The notes: a model not told the origin generated them from the letters alone. A stretch of 64,000 bases of DNA from Roseburia sp. (GCA_003483745.1 DMYD01000042.1:195172-259171), one strand, 5' to 3'. Shown: positions 15,134 through 23,642, counted from the first letter of the stretch. Made by a program: numbers and translations.

Positions 15134-17227
15134 ATGAACGTTTACACAACTGACAAGATTCGTAATGTGGTTCTGCTTGGACATGGTGGATGTGGTAAAA
15201 CAAGTCTCGCTGAGGCGATGGCTTATCTTGCGGGGATGACAACACGCATGGGAAAAGTTACCGATGGTAACACGATCAGCGATTATGACAAAGAAGAAAT
15301 CAAACGTCATTTTTCCATCAACACATCTGTGATACCGATTGTCTGGGGTGATACCAAGATCAATATCCTTGATACACCTGGTTATTTTGATTTTGTAGGG
15401 GAGGTTGAAGAGGCAGTCAGTGCTGCGGATGCAGCAATTATCGTAGTATCCGGCAAGGCGGGCATTGAAGTCGGAACAAAGAAAGCATGGGAGCTATGTG
15501 AGACATACAAACTGCCACGCATGGTATTCGTTACAGATATGGATATTGACGAGGCAAGTTACAGACAGGTTGTAGAAGATTTACAGCAGCTTTACGGTAA
15601 ACGGATAGCTCCATTCCATCTTCCAATCCGTGAAAACGGACAGTTTGTTGGATATGTCAATGTATTGCAGCAACGGGCGAAACGCTGGACGGACAATGGC
15701 GAAGTAGAAAAGACAGAAGTACCTGAATATTCCAAAGAGAATCTCGGTATCTGCAGGGAAGCATTGATGGAAGCTGTTGCGGAGACAAGCGAAGAATTTA
15801 TGGATCGTTATTTTGGAGGAGAGGAGTTCTCTGAGGACGAGATCCGCCAGGCACTCCGTGTGAATGTATCCGATGGAAGCATCGTTCCTGTGCTGATGGG
15901 ATCAAATATCCTTGCACGGGGTATGTATACACTGATGGTTGACATTGTAAAATACCTTCCAAGTCCGGAAAAACGTTCCTGTACCGGAATCAATGCAAAG
16001 TCAAATGAAGTTTACAATGCAGACTATGATTTTGCAAAGCCAAAGTCAGCTTATATCTTCAAGACGATCGCAGACCCGTTCATCGGAAAATATTCTTTGA
16101 TCAAGGTAAATTCCGGAGTCATCAAAACAGATGATCTCCTTTATAACCAACACAAAGATACAGAGGAAAAAATCGGAAAGATTTATGTACTCTGTGGCAA
16201 TAAACCGGAAGAAGTAAAGGAGTTGCATGCAGGGGATATCGGGGCATTGGCAAAGCTGACAAAGGCAGCTACCACAGATTCCCTCTCCACAAAGGCAAAC
16301 CCAATCCTGTATATAAGAACACAAATCTCCACACCATATACCTATAAACGTTACAAGGCAGTCAACAAAGGAGATGAAGATAAGATTTCACAGGCACTGC
16401 AGAAGCTGATGCTTGAAGATCTTACACTAAAAGCAGTCAATGACAGTGAAAACGGCCAGACATTACTTTACGGTATGGGCGACCAGCACTTAGAAGTTGT
16501 GGCAAGTAAGCTGTTAGAGAGATATAAAGTTCAGATTGAACTGAAAAAACCAAAAGTAGCATTTCGGGAGACCATCCGTAAGAAAGCGGATGTGGAATAC
16601 AAGTACAAAAAACAGTCTGGAGGTCATGGACAGTATGGTCACGTTAAGATGACTTTTGAACCTTCCGGAGATCTTGAAACACCGTATGTATTTGAGCAAT
16701 GCGTTGTCGGCGGAGCTGTTCCAAAGAACTTCTTCCCGGCAGTGGAAAAAGGAATTCAGGAGGGCGTGTTAAAAGGACCGATGGCAGCGTATCCTGTGGT
16801 AGGCGTGAAAGCTGTTTTATATGACGGATCTTATCACCCGGTAGATTCTTCTGAGATGGCATTTAAGGTTGCAGCTCTTCAGGCATTTAAAAAAGGTTTT
16901 ATGGAGGCATCACCGATTCTGTTAGAGCCGATCGCATCCTTAAAAGTTGTCGTACCTGACAAATACACAGGTGACATCATGGGAGACTTAAACAAGCGCC
17001 GCGGACGTGTACTTGGAATGAATCCGATGGAGCCCGGTTATCAGGAGATCGTGGCTGATATTCCATACATGGAATTGTATGGATACAATACAGACTTACG
17101 ATCCATGACCGGTGGAAACGGAACATTTTCCTATGAGTTTGCAAGATATGAGCAGGCACCTTCTGATATTCAGGAACAGGAAATTGCTGAGCGGGCAGGC
17201 AAACTCGATAATACGGATAATTCATAA
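15134..17227 (+). CDS. Elongation factor G-like translational GTPase (EF-G paralogue)
   Basis: A 697-residue protein with all EF-G domains: G domain (about 1-270), domain II, III, IV (QSGGHGQYGHV near 495-505) and V. It belongs to the EF-G-like branch rather than canonical FusA: the P-loop is GHGGCGKTS (residues 16-24) instead of GHIDAGKTT. G3 is DTPGYFDF at 80-87. The G4 guanine-specificity motif is TDMD (134-137) where NKxD is expected, so guanine recognition may be altered. TTGGAGG serves as ribosome binding site. It stands alone, without rpsL, rpsG or tuf, which supports an accessory rather than the main EF-G. Confidence 0.9.
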   Translation: MNVYTTDKIRNVVLLGHGGCGKTSLAEAMAYLAGMTTRMGKVTDGNTISDYDKEEIKRHFSINTSVIPIVWGDTKINILDTPGYFDFVGEVEEAVSAADAAIIVVSGKAGIEVGTKKAWELCETYKLPRMVFVTDMDIDEASYRQVVEDLQQLYGKRIAPFHLPIRENGQFVGYVNVLQQRAKRWTDNGEVEKTEVPEYSKENLGICREALMEAVAETSEEFMDRYFGGEEFSEDEIRQALRVNVSDGSIVPVLMGSNILARGMYTLMVDIVKYLPSPEKRSCTGINAKSNEVYNADYDFAKPKSAYIFKTIADPFIGKYSLIKVNSGVIKTDDLLYNQHKDTEEKIGKIYVLCGNKPEEVKELHAGDIGALAKLTKAATTDSLSTKANPILYIRTQISTPYTYKRYKAVNKGDEDKISQALQKLMLEDLTLKAVNDSENGQTLLYGMGDQHLEVVASKLLERYKVQIELKKPKVAFRETIRKKADVEYKYKKQSGGHGQYGHVKMTFEPSGDLETPYVFEQCVVGGAVPKNFFPAVEKGIQEGVLKGPMAAYPVVGVKAVLYDGSYHPVDSSEMAFKVAALQAFKKGFMEASPILLEPIASLKVVVPDKYTGDIMGDLNKRRGRVLGMNPMEPGYQEIVADIPYMELYGYNTDLRSMTGGNGTFSYEFARYEQAPSDIQEQEIAERAGKLDNTDNS

Positions 17228-17346
17228 AACAGCTTCTTTGAAAGGATAGTATAAGAGGCAGGTCTTCCCGAAAAGTATGGAAAACGGCAGACCGGATGCG
17301 ACATCTGCAGGTTTGTTGTAATAAAAAGAAAAAGGGAGGAATTGAT

Positions 17347-18672
17347 ATGCGGTTTGGCAGAAAAATTTGCAAAGAATTATTTGTAATTTTATATGTATTT
17401 ATTTTTCTTGTAAGCGATCCAAAACTGGTTCGTGCCTGCAGTATTATCATCCTCCCGAACACTTCACAGGAGACACTTGTAAGCGATGACATTACATTAG
17501 ATCTTTTTGATACACAGGATCCATCGGAATATCACATTGTATATGAGGTAAATGGCGGCATTAACAGCTGCAATAATCCGGAAACCATCAAAAAAGAGGC
17601 ATTACCGTTTACACTGGATGTGCCGGCCAAGATGGGTTACAATTTTGCCGGATGGTATGCAGACTGCAATTATTCCAGAAAAATTACAGAGATTGATGAA
17701 AACAGTCCAGCCAATATGGTCCTTTTTGCAAAATGGACGAAAAATATTGACAACCATTATAATGTAGAAATGTATTCTTACCAGACAGGTACGATCCGTG
17801 ACAGCAGTCAGAAAGAGTTAAAGGAATGTTCCTATACATTTTTAGATGATCTTTCTATTCCGGGAATGCCTTCCACCAGAGAAAAGGATTATAAAGATAA
17901 TCTGATCAGCAGTTCCAGTCAGTGCATGCAGGGCCTTTGTTTTACACCAGACTATATTCTTATCACTGCATATTCAGAAGACCGGAAAAATCTTGGCTCA
18001 CTCATGGTATTTGATCGTGAGAATGGCTCATATCTCGTGACACTTGGCATGAAAAAGGAGAGTCATCTTGGGGGAATCGCTTTTGATGGGGAGAATGTCT
18101 GGATCTGTCATTCTAATTCCAACACATTAGAGCGTATTTCTTATGAATATATCACCAAAATCGCACAGGATGCACCGGGATATTGTATTGATGCATCTGC
18201 ATTATCGGATGAGTACCGCCTGAAAAATACACCGTCCTGCATTACCTGCTACGGTGGCAGACTGTGGGTTGCCACACATACCAGATTTTTTGAATCTGAG
18301 ATGTATTCTTACAGCTATGATAAGGAAGAAGATAAACTGACAGCTGTCAGCCACTATAATCTGCCAAGTAAAGTGCAGGGTGTTGCATTTGATGATAACG
18401 GATCGATTTATTTAAGCACTTCCTATGGAAGAAACAATTCTTCCTATTTAAAAGTATATTCCTCCCTTCTTGCATTGGATAAAAAACCGAATGAACCAAA
18501 GGTGAAAGTGGAGATGCCACCTTGTTCAGAGGAAGTTGCCATTGCGGATGATATGGTGTTTGTTCTGTTTGAATCTGCAAGTGCAAAATATTTTGAAGGT
18601 ACAGATGGTATGGGAAAAAGTCCGGCGCCGATTGATAAATTATTAGAAGTAAGTGTGGCATCTATATGGTAA
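17347..18672 (+). CDS. Secreted protein with InlB B-repeat and propeller-like region
   Basis: A 441-residue exported protein of unknown function. A signal-like N-terminus (KELFVILYVFIFLVSDPKL) ends near residue 30. Residues about 62-132 match the InlB B-repeat/Flg_new pattern: YEVNGG at the start, GYNFAGWYAD in the middle and MVLFAKW at the end. The C-terminal part (about 180-440) has recurring short strand patterns such as GIAFDGENVWICHS and GVAFDDNGSIYLSTS, suggesting a beta-propeller. ATG 17347 follows GGGAGG; an upstream ATG at 17296 lacks a site. It lies 119 bp after the EF-G-like gene with no clear terminator between them. Confidence 0.75.
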   Translation: MRFGRKICKELFVILYVFIFLVSDPKLVRACSIIILPNTSQETLVSDDITLDLFDTQDPSEYHIVYEVNGGINSCNNPETIKKEALPFTLDVPAKMGYNFAGWYADCNYSRKITEIDENSPANMVLFAKWTKNIDNHYNVEMYSYQTGTIRDSSQKELKECSYTFLDDLSIPGMPSTREKDYKDNLISSSSQCMQGLCFTPDYILITAYSEDRKNLGSLMVFDRENGSYLVTLGMKKESHLGGIAFDGENVWICHSNSNTLERISYEYITKIAQDAPGYCIDASALSDEYRLKNTPSCITCYGGRLWVATHTRFFESEMYSYSYDKEEDKLTAVSHYNLPSKVQGVAFDDNGSIYLSTSYGRNNSSYLKVYSSLLALDKKPNEPKVKVEMPPCSEEVAIADDMVFVLFESASAKYFEGTDGMGKSPAPIDKLLEVSVASIW

Positions 18673-18699
18673 ATGTTACCAAAAAAAGATATAAGATAC

Positions 18700-18730
18700 A
18701 AAAGGGGTGGAGAGTTCCATCCCTTTTATC
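18700..18730. terminator. Bidirectional terminator between convergent genes
   Basis: AAAAGGGGTGGA at 18700-18711 pairs with TCCATCCCTTTT at 18716-18727 (one G-U), tetraloop GAGT. The A/T arms let it serve both the gene ending at 18672 and the minus-strand gene ending at 18752. Confidence 0.78.
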
Positions 18731-18751
18731 ATTCCGAGGAATCCTTGTCGT

Positions 18752-19030
18752 TTAGTTCTGCTTCCGGTCCTTCATGAGCCGGATGATCTTATCTGCCTTT
18801 TGTGCTTCATCCTTAGACATATTCTGTTTTAAAAGTGAGACCAGAAGCTCGGTTTCAGGATCGGTAAACTGGATATTATTTGTTTTTGCCGCATTCATGG
18901 TGCCGAGAAGAAACGGCATCATGTCCTTAATATTTGTCGGCTTCTCTTTTGACGCAAAATTCATCAGAAACTGCAGTTTCTCCGGAGACATGTTTTTCAA
19001 ACCCGGATTATTCCAAAAATCATTTTCCAT
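18752..19030 (-). CDS. Small helical protein of unknown function
   Basis: 92 residues, acidic and basic in turn, no signal peptide or transmembrane segment, predicted all-alpha. The N-terminal half contains PEKLQFLMNFASKEKP and the C-terminal half is a charged helix ending MKDRKQN. I do not recognise a family. AAAGGAAT precedes the ATG. It lies 54 bp downstream of another small helical protein on the same strand and shares its general layout, which suggests a two-gene operon. Confidence 0.72.
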   Translation of the reverse strand: MENDFWNNPGLKNMSPEKLQFLMNFASKEKPTNIKDMMPFLLGTMNAAKTNNIQFTDPETELLVSLLKQNMSKDEAQKADKIIRLMKDRKQN

Positions 19031-19084
19031 GCTTTTTTATTCCTTTCACAATATTATAAATGAGCAGATTCTCTTTACCCTATA

Positions 19085-19411
19085 TTATGCAAAAATAGTC
19101 TCATAGGTTTCCATCATGGAGATCATATTTGTAAGCATGTCGAGCGTCTCAAGTTCTTTGTCTGTACAAAATTTTCTAAGATCGTTTAACATTGCAAGGG
19201 TGGAGTTTTCATCCTCACTGACAGAACACATGGATAAAACTTTATCCTCCTGATTGAATACCTGAATCGTGTTCTGCAGTTCCATATATTTGATCAGGAT
19301 GGCAAATTGTTTTTTCTGGTCACCTTTCATATAAGGAATCGCAGTTTTTAACATCTGCAGTTCGCGGGTCTGTGTCATATTGTCAAATGGCGTAAATGAA
19401 TTTGGTTCCAT
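19085..19411 (-). CDS. Small helical protein of unknown function
   Basis: 108 residues, predicted helical and soluble, with two Cys (near residues 62 and 83). Segments such as LQMLKTAIPYMKGDQKKQFA and LDMLTNMISMMETYETIF alternate Met/Leu with charges. No family recognised. It is the first gene of a probable two-gene minus-strand operon. The neighbouring Cys/Gly-rich gene with a SigK-like promoter makes a sporulation link conceivable, but nothing in this sequence shows it. Confidence 0.72.
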   Translation of the reverse strand: MEPNSFTPFDNMTQTRELQMLKTAIPYMKGDQKKQFAILIKYMELQNTIQVFNQEDKVLSMCSVSEDENSTLAMLNDLRKFCTDKELETLDMLTNMISMMETYETIFA

Positions 19412-19529
19412 AAAGATGCCTTTTTTCTTTTAGTTTATGAATGAAAAAGTTATATTATGCCAGCAGCACAAGGAATTTAGTGACCAGATAAGACGTTTTG
19501 GCATAGATTAAATGGGGAGGAATAAAAAT

Positions 19530-19697
19530 ATGTTGATCGTTGATGGTAACAGTGTTTATGAGATAGACGAAGAATGTGCCAAAAGAAAGAAAGTACCAAA
19601 AGAATGTGGAATATACGAAAAAATGCTGCAACAGCAGAACCGGGAAAAAAATCAGGAATATCCTGTAAAAAATCAGAAAGTAAAACATCCGTATTAA
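19530..19697 (+). CDS. Small acidic-basic protein of unknown function
   Basis: A 55-residue frame (MLIVDGNSVYEIDEECAKRK at the start) with an excellent ribosome binding site, GGGAGG at 19515-19520, 9 bases before ATG 19530. An upstream ATG at 19512 overlaps that site and is unlikely. Two Cys and a Lys/Gln-rich C-terminus are present; there is no signal peptide. It ends before a strong terminator, as expected for a real single-gene unit. No family recognised. Confidence 0.65.
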   Translation: MLIVDGNSVYEIDEECAKRKKVPKECGIYEKMLQQQNREKNQEYPVKNQKVKHPY

Positions 19698-19725
19698 TTG
19701 TACCGTACTGTACTCGGTTAATAGC

Positions 19726-19760
19726 AAAAACGTCTCTGTTATCATGCAGAGACGTTTTTG
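19726..19760. terminator. Bidirectional terminator
   Basis: AAAAACGTCTCTG at 19726-19738 pairs perfectly with CAGAGACGTTTTT at 19747-19759. It serves the small plus-strand gene and the minus-strand Cys/Gly-rich gene. Confidence 0.9.
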
Positions 19761-19771
19761 AAAGATTATAG

Positions 19772-19799
19772 GGCGGCCGGTATTTCCGACCGCCGTTTT
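19772..19799. terminator. GC-rich hairpin after the Cys/Gly-rich gene
   Basis: GGCGGCCGG at 19772-19780 pairs with CCGACCGCC at 19786-19794 (one mismatch), flanked by GTTTT on the plus strand. On the minus strand it lies between the gene end and the terminator at 19726-19760. Confidence 0.45.
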
Positions 19800-19816
19800 A
19801 GAATCAGATGATCTGC

Positions 19817-20038
19817 TTAGCAGAAGCCGCCGTTGTTACCACCGCATCCGCCGCAGCAGAAGAGAAGCAGGATGATCCACAGGCAGTCATTTCCGCCTCC
19901 ACATCCGTTATTGCCACCACAGAAACCACCGTTGCCGCCACAGCAGCATAATAAGATGATGATCCAGAGAATGGAATTGCATCCGCCTTCATTACAGGAA
20001 CATCCACCACCACAGTTTGTTGCAGCTAAATCACTCAT
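19817..20038 (-). CDS. Cys/Gly-rich small protein with duplicated hydrophobic motif
   Basis: A 73-residue protein beginning MSDLAATNCGGGCSCNEG. It contains two copies of a unit: a hydrophobic stretch (SILWIIILLCCCGG and CLWIILLLFCCGG) followed by a Gly/Asn/Cys linker, with 14 Cys and over 20 Gly in total. Similar Lachnospiraceae proteins are often labelled high-cysteine chorion-class proteins, a name without functional value. The ribosome binding site GGAGG lies 8 bases before the ATG; in-frame ATGs further upstream lack one. A SigK-like promoter upstream suggests a mother-cell product, such as a cross-linked spore-surface protein; this is inference. Confidence 0.78.
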   Translation of the reverse strand: MSDLAATNCGGGCSCNEGGCNSILWIIILLCCCGGNGGFCGGNNGCGGGNDCLWIILLLFCCGGCGGNNGGFC

Positions 20039-20068
20039 ATAAAACCTCCAGAAATTTTTCTTACACTG

Positions 20069-20095
20069 TATCTTATGTGCAAACAGAATAAGTGT
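20069..20095 (-). promoter_or_regulatory. SigK-like promoter of the Cys/Gly-rich gene
   Basis: On the minus strand CATAAGATA (20077-20069) matches the SigK -10 pattern CATAnnnTA, with AC (20095-20094) 16 bp upstream as in SigK -35 elements. It lies about 30 bp before the start codon. The match is to a short consensus and is moderate evidence only. Confidence 0.45.
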
Positions 20096-20204
20096 TACAG
20101 ATTCAAAAAAATTTTTGGCAGGTGTAAAAAGCAAAGAAAATATGTGATGTATATTTTTTACATACTTATAACTGCAAGTTATATACAATATAAAATTTTA
20201 TGCC

Positions 20205-20232
20205 TTGACAAATAAGAGAAGAAATGTATAGA
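20205..20232 (+). promoter_or_regulatory. SigA promoter of the citrate operon
   Basis: Consensus TTGACA at 20205-20210, a 16 bp spacer and TATAGA at 20227-20232. Predicted start near 20239. Confidence 0.75.
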
Positions 20233-20245
20233 ATATAAGAAAAGT

Positions 20246-20263
20246 ATAATTGTATACAATTAT
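20246..20263 (+). promoter_or_regulatory. Probable GntR/FCD operator (18 bp palindrome)
   Basis: ATAATTGTATACAATTAT is a perfect palindrome placed at about +7 to +24 of the citrate operon. Its core TTGTATACAA fits the TNGTNNACNA-type sites of FadR-subfamily GntR regulators, and the operon encodes such a regulator. A weaker related site, TTATATACAATATAA, lies at 20179-20193 upstream of the -35 box. Confidence 0.7.
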
Positions 20264-20357
20264 GCATGAAAAAATATTCACTCTAAAAGTAAAAATATGC
20301 ATTCATGGCACAGGTATCAATGGCACAAGTGTCATGGCAGAAAGAAGGATTTACGTT

Positions 20358-21746
20358 ATGAGAGAAGTTGTAATGAATAAGAAAACGAATCTGCTGCAGC
20401 TTGAAGAGCATTTTTATCAGTTGGCAGATGTAAAGGAACCAAATGTATTCCACAATCTGTTCCCGTATGATGAGATTCCAAAGATCGCATTCAATGATCG
20501 TATCGTACCGCACAATATGCCGGAAAATATCTGGATCACAGATACGACGTTTCGTGACGGTCAGCAGTCAAGGGCACCTTATACCACAGAACAGATCGTG
20601 ACAATCTACGATTATCTGCACCGCCTGGGTGGACCCAAAGGTCTGATCCGCCAGAGTGAATTCTTTTTATATAGTAAAAAAGACAGGGATGCTGTCTATA
20701 AGTGTTTGGAGCGTGGGTATAAATTTCCGGAAGTCACCAGCTGGATCCGTGCAAGTAAACAGGATTTCCAGTTAGTAAAAGATATCGGCCTGCGTGAGAC
20801 AGGTATTTTGGTAAGCTGCTCTGATTACCACATTTTCTATAAGATGAAAATGACAAGAAGAGAGGTTATGAACCTATACTTAAGCGTAATCCGTGAGTGT
20901 TTAGAGACCGGTATCAGTCCACGATGCCATTTAGAGGATATCACGAGATCCGATATTTACGGTTTCGTTATTCCATTCTGCGTAGAACTTATGAAACTGA
21001 TGGATGAATATAAGATCCCAATCAAGATCCGTGCCTGCGATACGATGGGCTACGGTGTCAACTTCCCTGGTGCCGTGATCCCGCGAAGCGTGCCGGGTAT
21101 CATCTACGGCCTGACCACACATGCGGGTGTGCCTTCCGAACTGATCGAATGGCATGGTCATAACGATTTTTACAAAGCAGTTAACAACTCCACGACTGCA
21201 TGGCTTTACGGAGCAAGCGGCGTAAACTGTTCTTTATTTGGTATCGGAGAGCGTACCGGTAATACACCGCTTGAAGCTATGGTTTTTGAATATGCACAGT
21301 TAAAGGGAACACTTGATGGTATGGATACCACCGTGATCACAGAACTGGCAGAATATTTTGAAAAAGAACTTGGATATGTACAGCCGAGCCGTACACCGTT
21401 TGTCGGCAGCAACTTTAATGTGACGAGAGCAGGAATACATGCAGATGGACTTCTGAAAAACGAGGAGATCTACAATATTTTTGATACCGGAAAATTTTTA
21501 AACAGACCGCCACTGGTATCTGTTTCTAACACATCCGGTCTTGCAGGAATCGCGCTTTGGATCAACTCTTATTATCATCTTCCAAAAGATAAGAGCGTTG
21601 ATAAGAACTCAGAACTTGTTAAAAAAGTAAAAGTATGGGTAGACAAACAGTATGAGGATGGACGAGTTACGGTACTGACTGATAAAGAATTAGTAGAAGA
21701 AATTGAGAAATGCTGCAAGAAATTAAACGTAACAATAGGAGCATGA
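20358..21746 (+). CDS. Re-citrate synthase-like enzyme (isopropylmalate synthase family)
   Basis: A 462-residue HMGL-type Claisen condensing enzyme. The active-site motif DTTFRDGQQ is at residues 62-70 and the metal-binding HGHND at 266-270; IGERTGNTPLEA follows as in isopropylmalate and homocitrate synthases. It lacks the C-terminal LeuA dimer regulatory domain. Its gene neighbours are a GntR regulator and NADP isocitrate dehydrogenase, not leucine genes. The Re-citrate synthase of Clostridium kluyveri belongs to this family, so acetyl-CoA plus oxaloacetate to citrate for glutamate synthesis is the best guess; isopropylmalate, citramalate or homocitrate synthesis cannot be excluded. ATG 20358 follows AAGGAT. 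Confidence 0.8.
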   Translation: MREVVMNKKTNLLQLEEHFYQLADVKEPNVFHNLFPYDEIPKIAFNDRIVPHNMPENIWITDTTFRDGQQSRAPYTTEQIVTIYDYLHRLGGPKGLIRQSEFFLYSKKDRDAVYKCLERGYKFPEVTSWIRASKQDFQLVKDIGLRETGILVSCSDYHIFYKMKMTRREVMNLYLSVIRECLETGISPRCHLEDITRSDIYGFVIPFCVELMKLMDEYKIPIKIRACDTMGYGVNFPGAVIPRSVPGIIYGLTTHAGVPSELIEWHGHNDFYKAVNNSTTAWLYGASGVNCSLFGIGERTGNTPLEAMVFEYAQLKGTLDGMDTTVITELAEYFEKELGYVQPSRTPFVGSNFNVTRAGIHADGLLKNEEIYNIFDTGKFLNRPPLVSVSNTSGLAGIALWINSYYHLPKDKSVDKNSELVKKVKVWVDKQYEDGRVTVLTDKELVEEIEKCCKKLNVTIGA

Positions 21747-21756
21747 GGTGTAATAT

Positions 21757-22416
21757 ATGGGAGAGGATAATTATTCCTTAAGTTCCCGTGTGTTTCATAC
21801 GATCCGTGAAAATATTTTGTCCGGAAAATATGCAACAGATGAGGAGTTAAAGGAAAAAAATATCGGCGAAGAGTTGGGGGTCAGCCGTACTCCGGTGCGT
21901 GAGGCGCTCCGCCAGCTTGAACTTGAGGGACTGGTTACCATTATCCCGAATAAAGGTGCTTATGTTGTAGGCATCTCTAAGAAAGATATTCAGGATATTT
22001 ATGAGATAAGATCACGCCTAGAGGGACTCTGTGCAAAGTGGGCAGCGGATAAGATCACCAAGGAACAGCTGGATGAACTGGATGAAAATATATATCTGTC
22101 TGACTTTCATGCAGCGAAGGGAAATTCAGAACAGGTTGTGGAATTAGACAATCGTTTTCATGAAATTTTATATAATGCTTCCGATAGCAAGGAATTGAAA
22201 CATGTATTGCTTGATTTTCATCATTATGTACAGCGTGTCCGTAAGATCACACTTGCGGATCCGAAACGTTCTGTACAGTCAAATCAGGAACATAGACAGA
22301 TCGTAGAGGCATTAAAAAAACACGATGCCGGTCTGGCAGAAAAACTGGCAAATGAACACATGATGAACACCATTCACAATATGGATAACTATGGATGGGA
22401 CAATTTATTTCAATAG
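21757..22416 (+). CDS. GntR family regulator, FCD subfamily
   Basis: A 219-residue regulator. The winged-helix GntR domain covers about 10-75 (GVSRTPVREALRQLELEGLV is the recognition-helix region) and an all-helical FCD ligand domain covers about 82-210. FCD proteins commonly sense small organic acids; here citrate or a related acid is a natural guess. It lies 10 bp after the citrate-synthase-like gene and 14 bp before the isocitrate dehydrogenase start, so it is in the operon it probably controls through the palindrome at 20246-20263. Confidence 0.92.
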   Translation: MGEDNYSLSSRVFHTIRENILSGKYATDEELKEKNIGEELGVSRTPVREALRQLELEGLVTIIPNKGAYVVGISKKDIQDIYEIRSRLEGLCAKWAADKITKEQLDELDENIYLSDFHAAKGNSEQVVELDNRFHEILYNASDSKELKHVLLDFHHYVQRVRKITLADPKRSVQSNQEHRQIVEALKKHDAGLAEKLANEHMMNTIHNMDNYGWDNLFQ

Positions 22417-22430
22417 AAAAGGAGAACACA

Positions 22431-23642
22431 ATGGAAAAAATCAAAATGACAACCCCACTGGTAGAGATGGACGGAGATGAGATGACAAGAATCCTCTGGA
22501 AAATGATCAAAGACGAGTTACTTCTTCCATTTATTGATTTAAAAACAGAGTATTATGATCTCGGATTAGAGCACCGCAACGAGACAGATGACCAGGTGAC
22601 AGTTGATTCTGCCAATGCGACCAAAAAATATGGTGTTGCTGTAAAATGTGCAACCATCACACCAAATGCAGCACGTATGACCGAATACAACTTAAAAGAA
22701 ATGTGGAAAAGCCCGAATGGTACGATCCGTGCCATGTTAGACGGTACGGTATTCCGCGCACCGATCGTTGTAAAAGGAATTGAGCCGTGTGTAAAAAACT
22801 GGAAAAAACCGATCACGATCGCACGTCATGCATATGGTGATGTATACAAAGCATCCGAGATGAAGATTCCGGGAGCTGGTAAATGTGAATTAGTTTATAC
22901 AGCCGAAGATGGCACAGAGACGAGAGAACTGATCCACAACTTTACCGGAGCAGGTGTCGTTCAGGGACAACACAATCTCTGCAATTCGATTGAGAGTTTT
23001 GCAAAGAGTTGTTTTAACTATGCACTTGATACAAAACAGGATCTGTGGTTTGCAACAAAAGATACGATTTCCAAAAAATATGACCACACTTTTAAAGATA
23101 TTTTCCAGGAAATCTTTGATGCAGAATACAAAGAAAAATTCGAAAAAGCAGGAATTACTTATTTCTATACCCTGATCGATGATGCAGTTGCCCGTGTAAT
23201 GAAATCTGAGGGTGGTTATATCTGGGCATGCAAAAATTATGATGGCGATGTTATGAGTGATATGGTTTCCAGCGCGTTTGGTTCTCTTGCAATGATGACT
23301 TCCGTACTGGTTTCCCCGGATGGCTATTATGAGTATGAGGCTGCACATGGAACAGTACAGCGTCATTATTACAAACACTTAAAAGGTGAGGAGACATCTA
23401 CAAACTCTGTTGCAACTATTTTTGCATGGACAGGAGCCCTTAAAAAACGTGGCGAACTTGATTCTAACCAGGCATTATCTGATTTTGCAGAAAAACTCGA
23501 AAAAGCTTGTATTAAGACCATTGAAGATGGTAAAATGACAAAAGACCTTGCGCTGATTACTACAAATCCGAATCCGGTCGTATTAAACAGTGAAGATTTT
23601 ATCAAGGCAATCAGAACGACGTTAGAGGAAAGTTTAAAATGA
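22431..23642 (+). CDS. icd: NADP-dependent isocitrate dehydrogenase
   Basis: A 403-residue isocitrate dehydrogenase of the homodimeric type II (eukaryote-like) group: TPLVEMDGDEMTRI near the N-terminus, the substrate-site GTIRAMLDGTVFR, and the cofactor region EAAHGTVQRHYYKH. It decarboxylates isocitrate to 2-oxoglutarate. With the adjacent citrate-synthase-like enzyme it forms the oxidative branch that supplies glutamate; no aconitase is in the window. ATG 22431 follows AAAAGGAG; the longer frame from 22395 overlaps the regulator gene and has no ribosome binding site. The stop overlaps the next ATG by 4 bp. Confidence 0.96.
   Translation: MEKIKMTTPLVEMDGDEMTRILWKMIKDELLLPFIDLKTEYYDLGLEHRNETDDQVTVDSANATKKYGVAVKCATITPNAARMTEYNLKEMWKSPNGTIRAMLDGTVFRAPIVVKGIEPCVKNWKKPITIARHAYGDVYKASEMKIPGAGKCELVYTAEDGTETRELIHNFTGAGVVQGQHNLCNSIESFAKSCFNYALDTKQDLWFATKDTISKKYDHTFKDIFQEIFDAEYKEKFEKAGITYFYTLIDDAVARVMKSEGGYIWACKNYDGDVMSDMVSSAFGSLAMMTSVLVSPDGYYEYEAAHGTVQRHYYKHLKGEETSTNSVATIFAWTGALKKRGELDSNQALSDFAEKLEKACIKTIEDGKMTKDLALITTNPNPVVLNSEDFIKAIRTTLEESLK

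Larger units (their letters stand above)
20039..20357. other. Divergent regulatory region
   Basis: About 320 bp between the minus-strand Cys/Gly-rich gene and the citrate operon. It contains a SigK-like minus-strand promoter, a 7 bp inverted repeat TATAACT-GCA-AGTTATA (20167-20183), the SigA promoter of the operon and an 18 bp palindrome. Confidence 0.65.
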
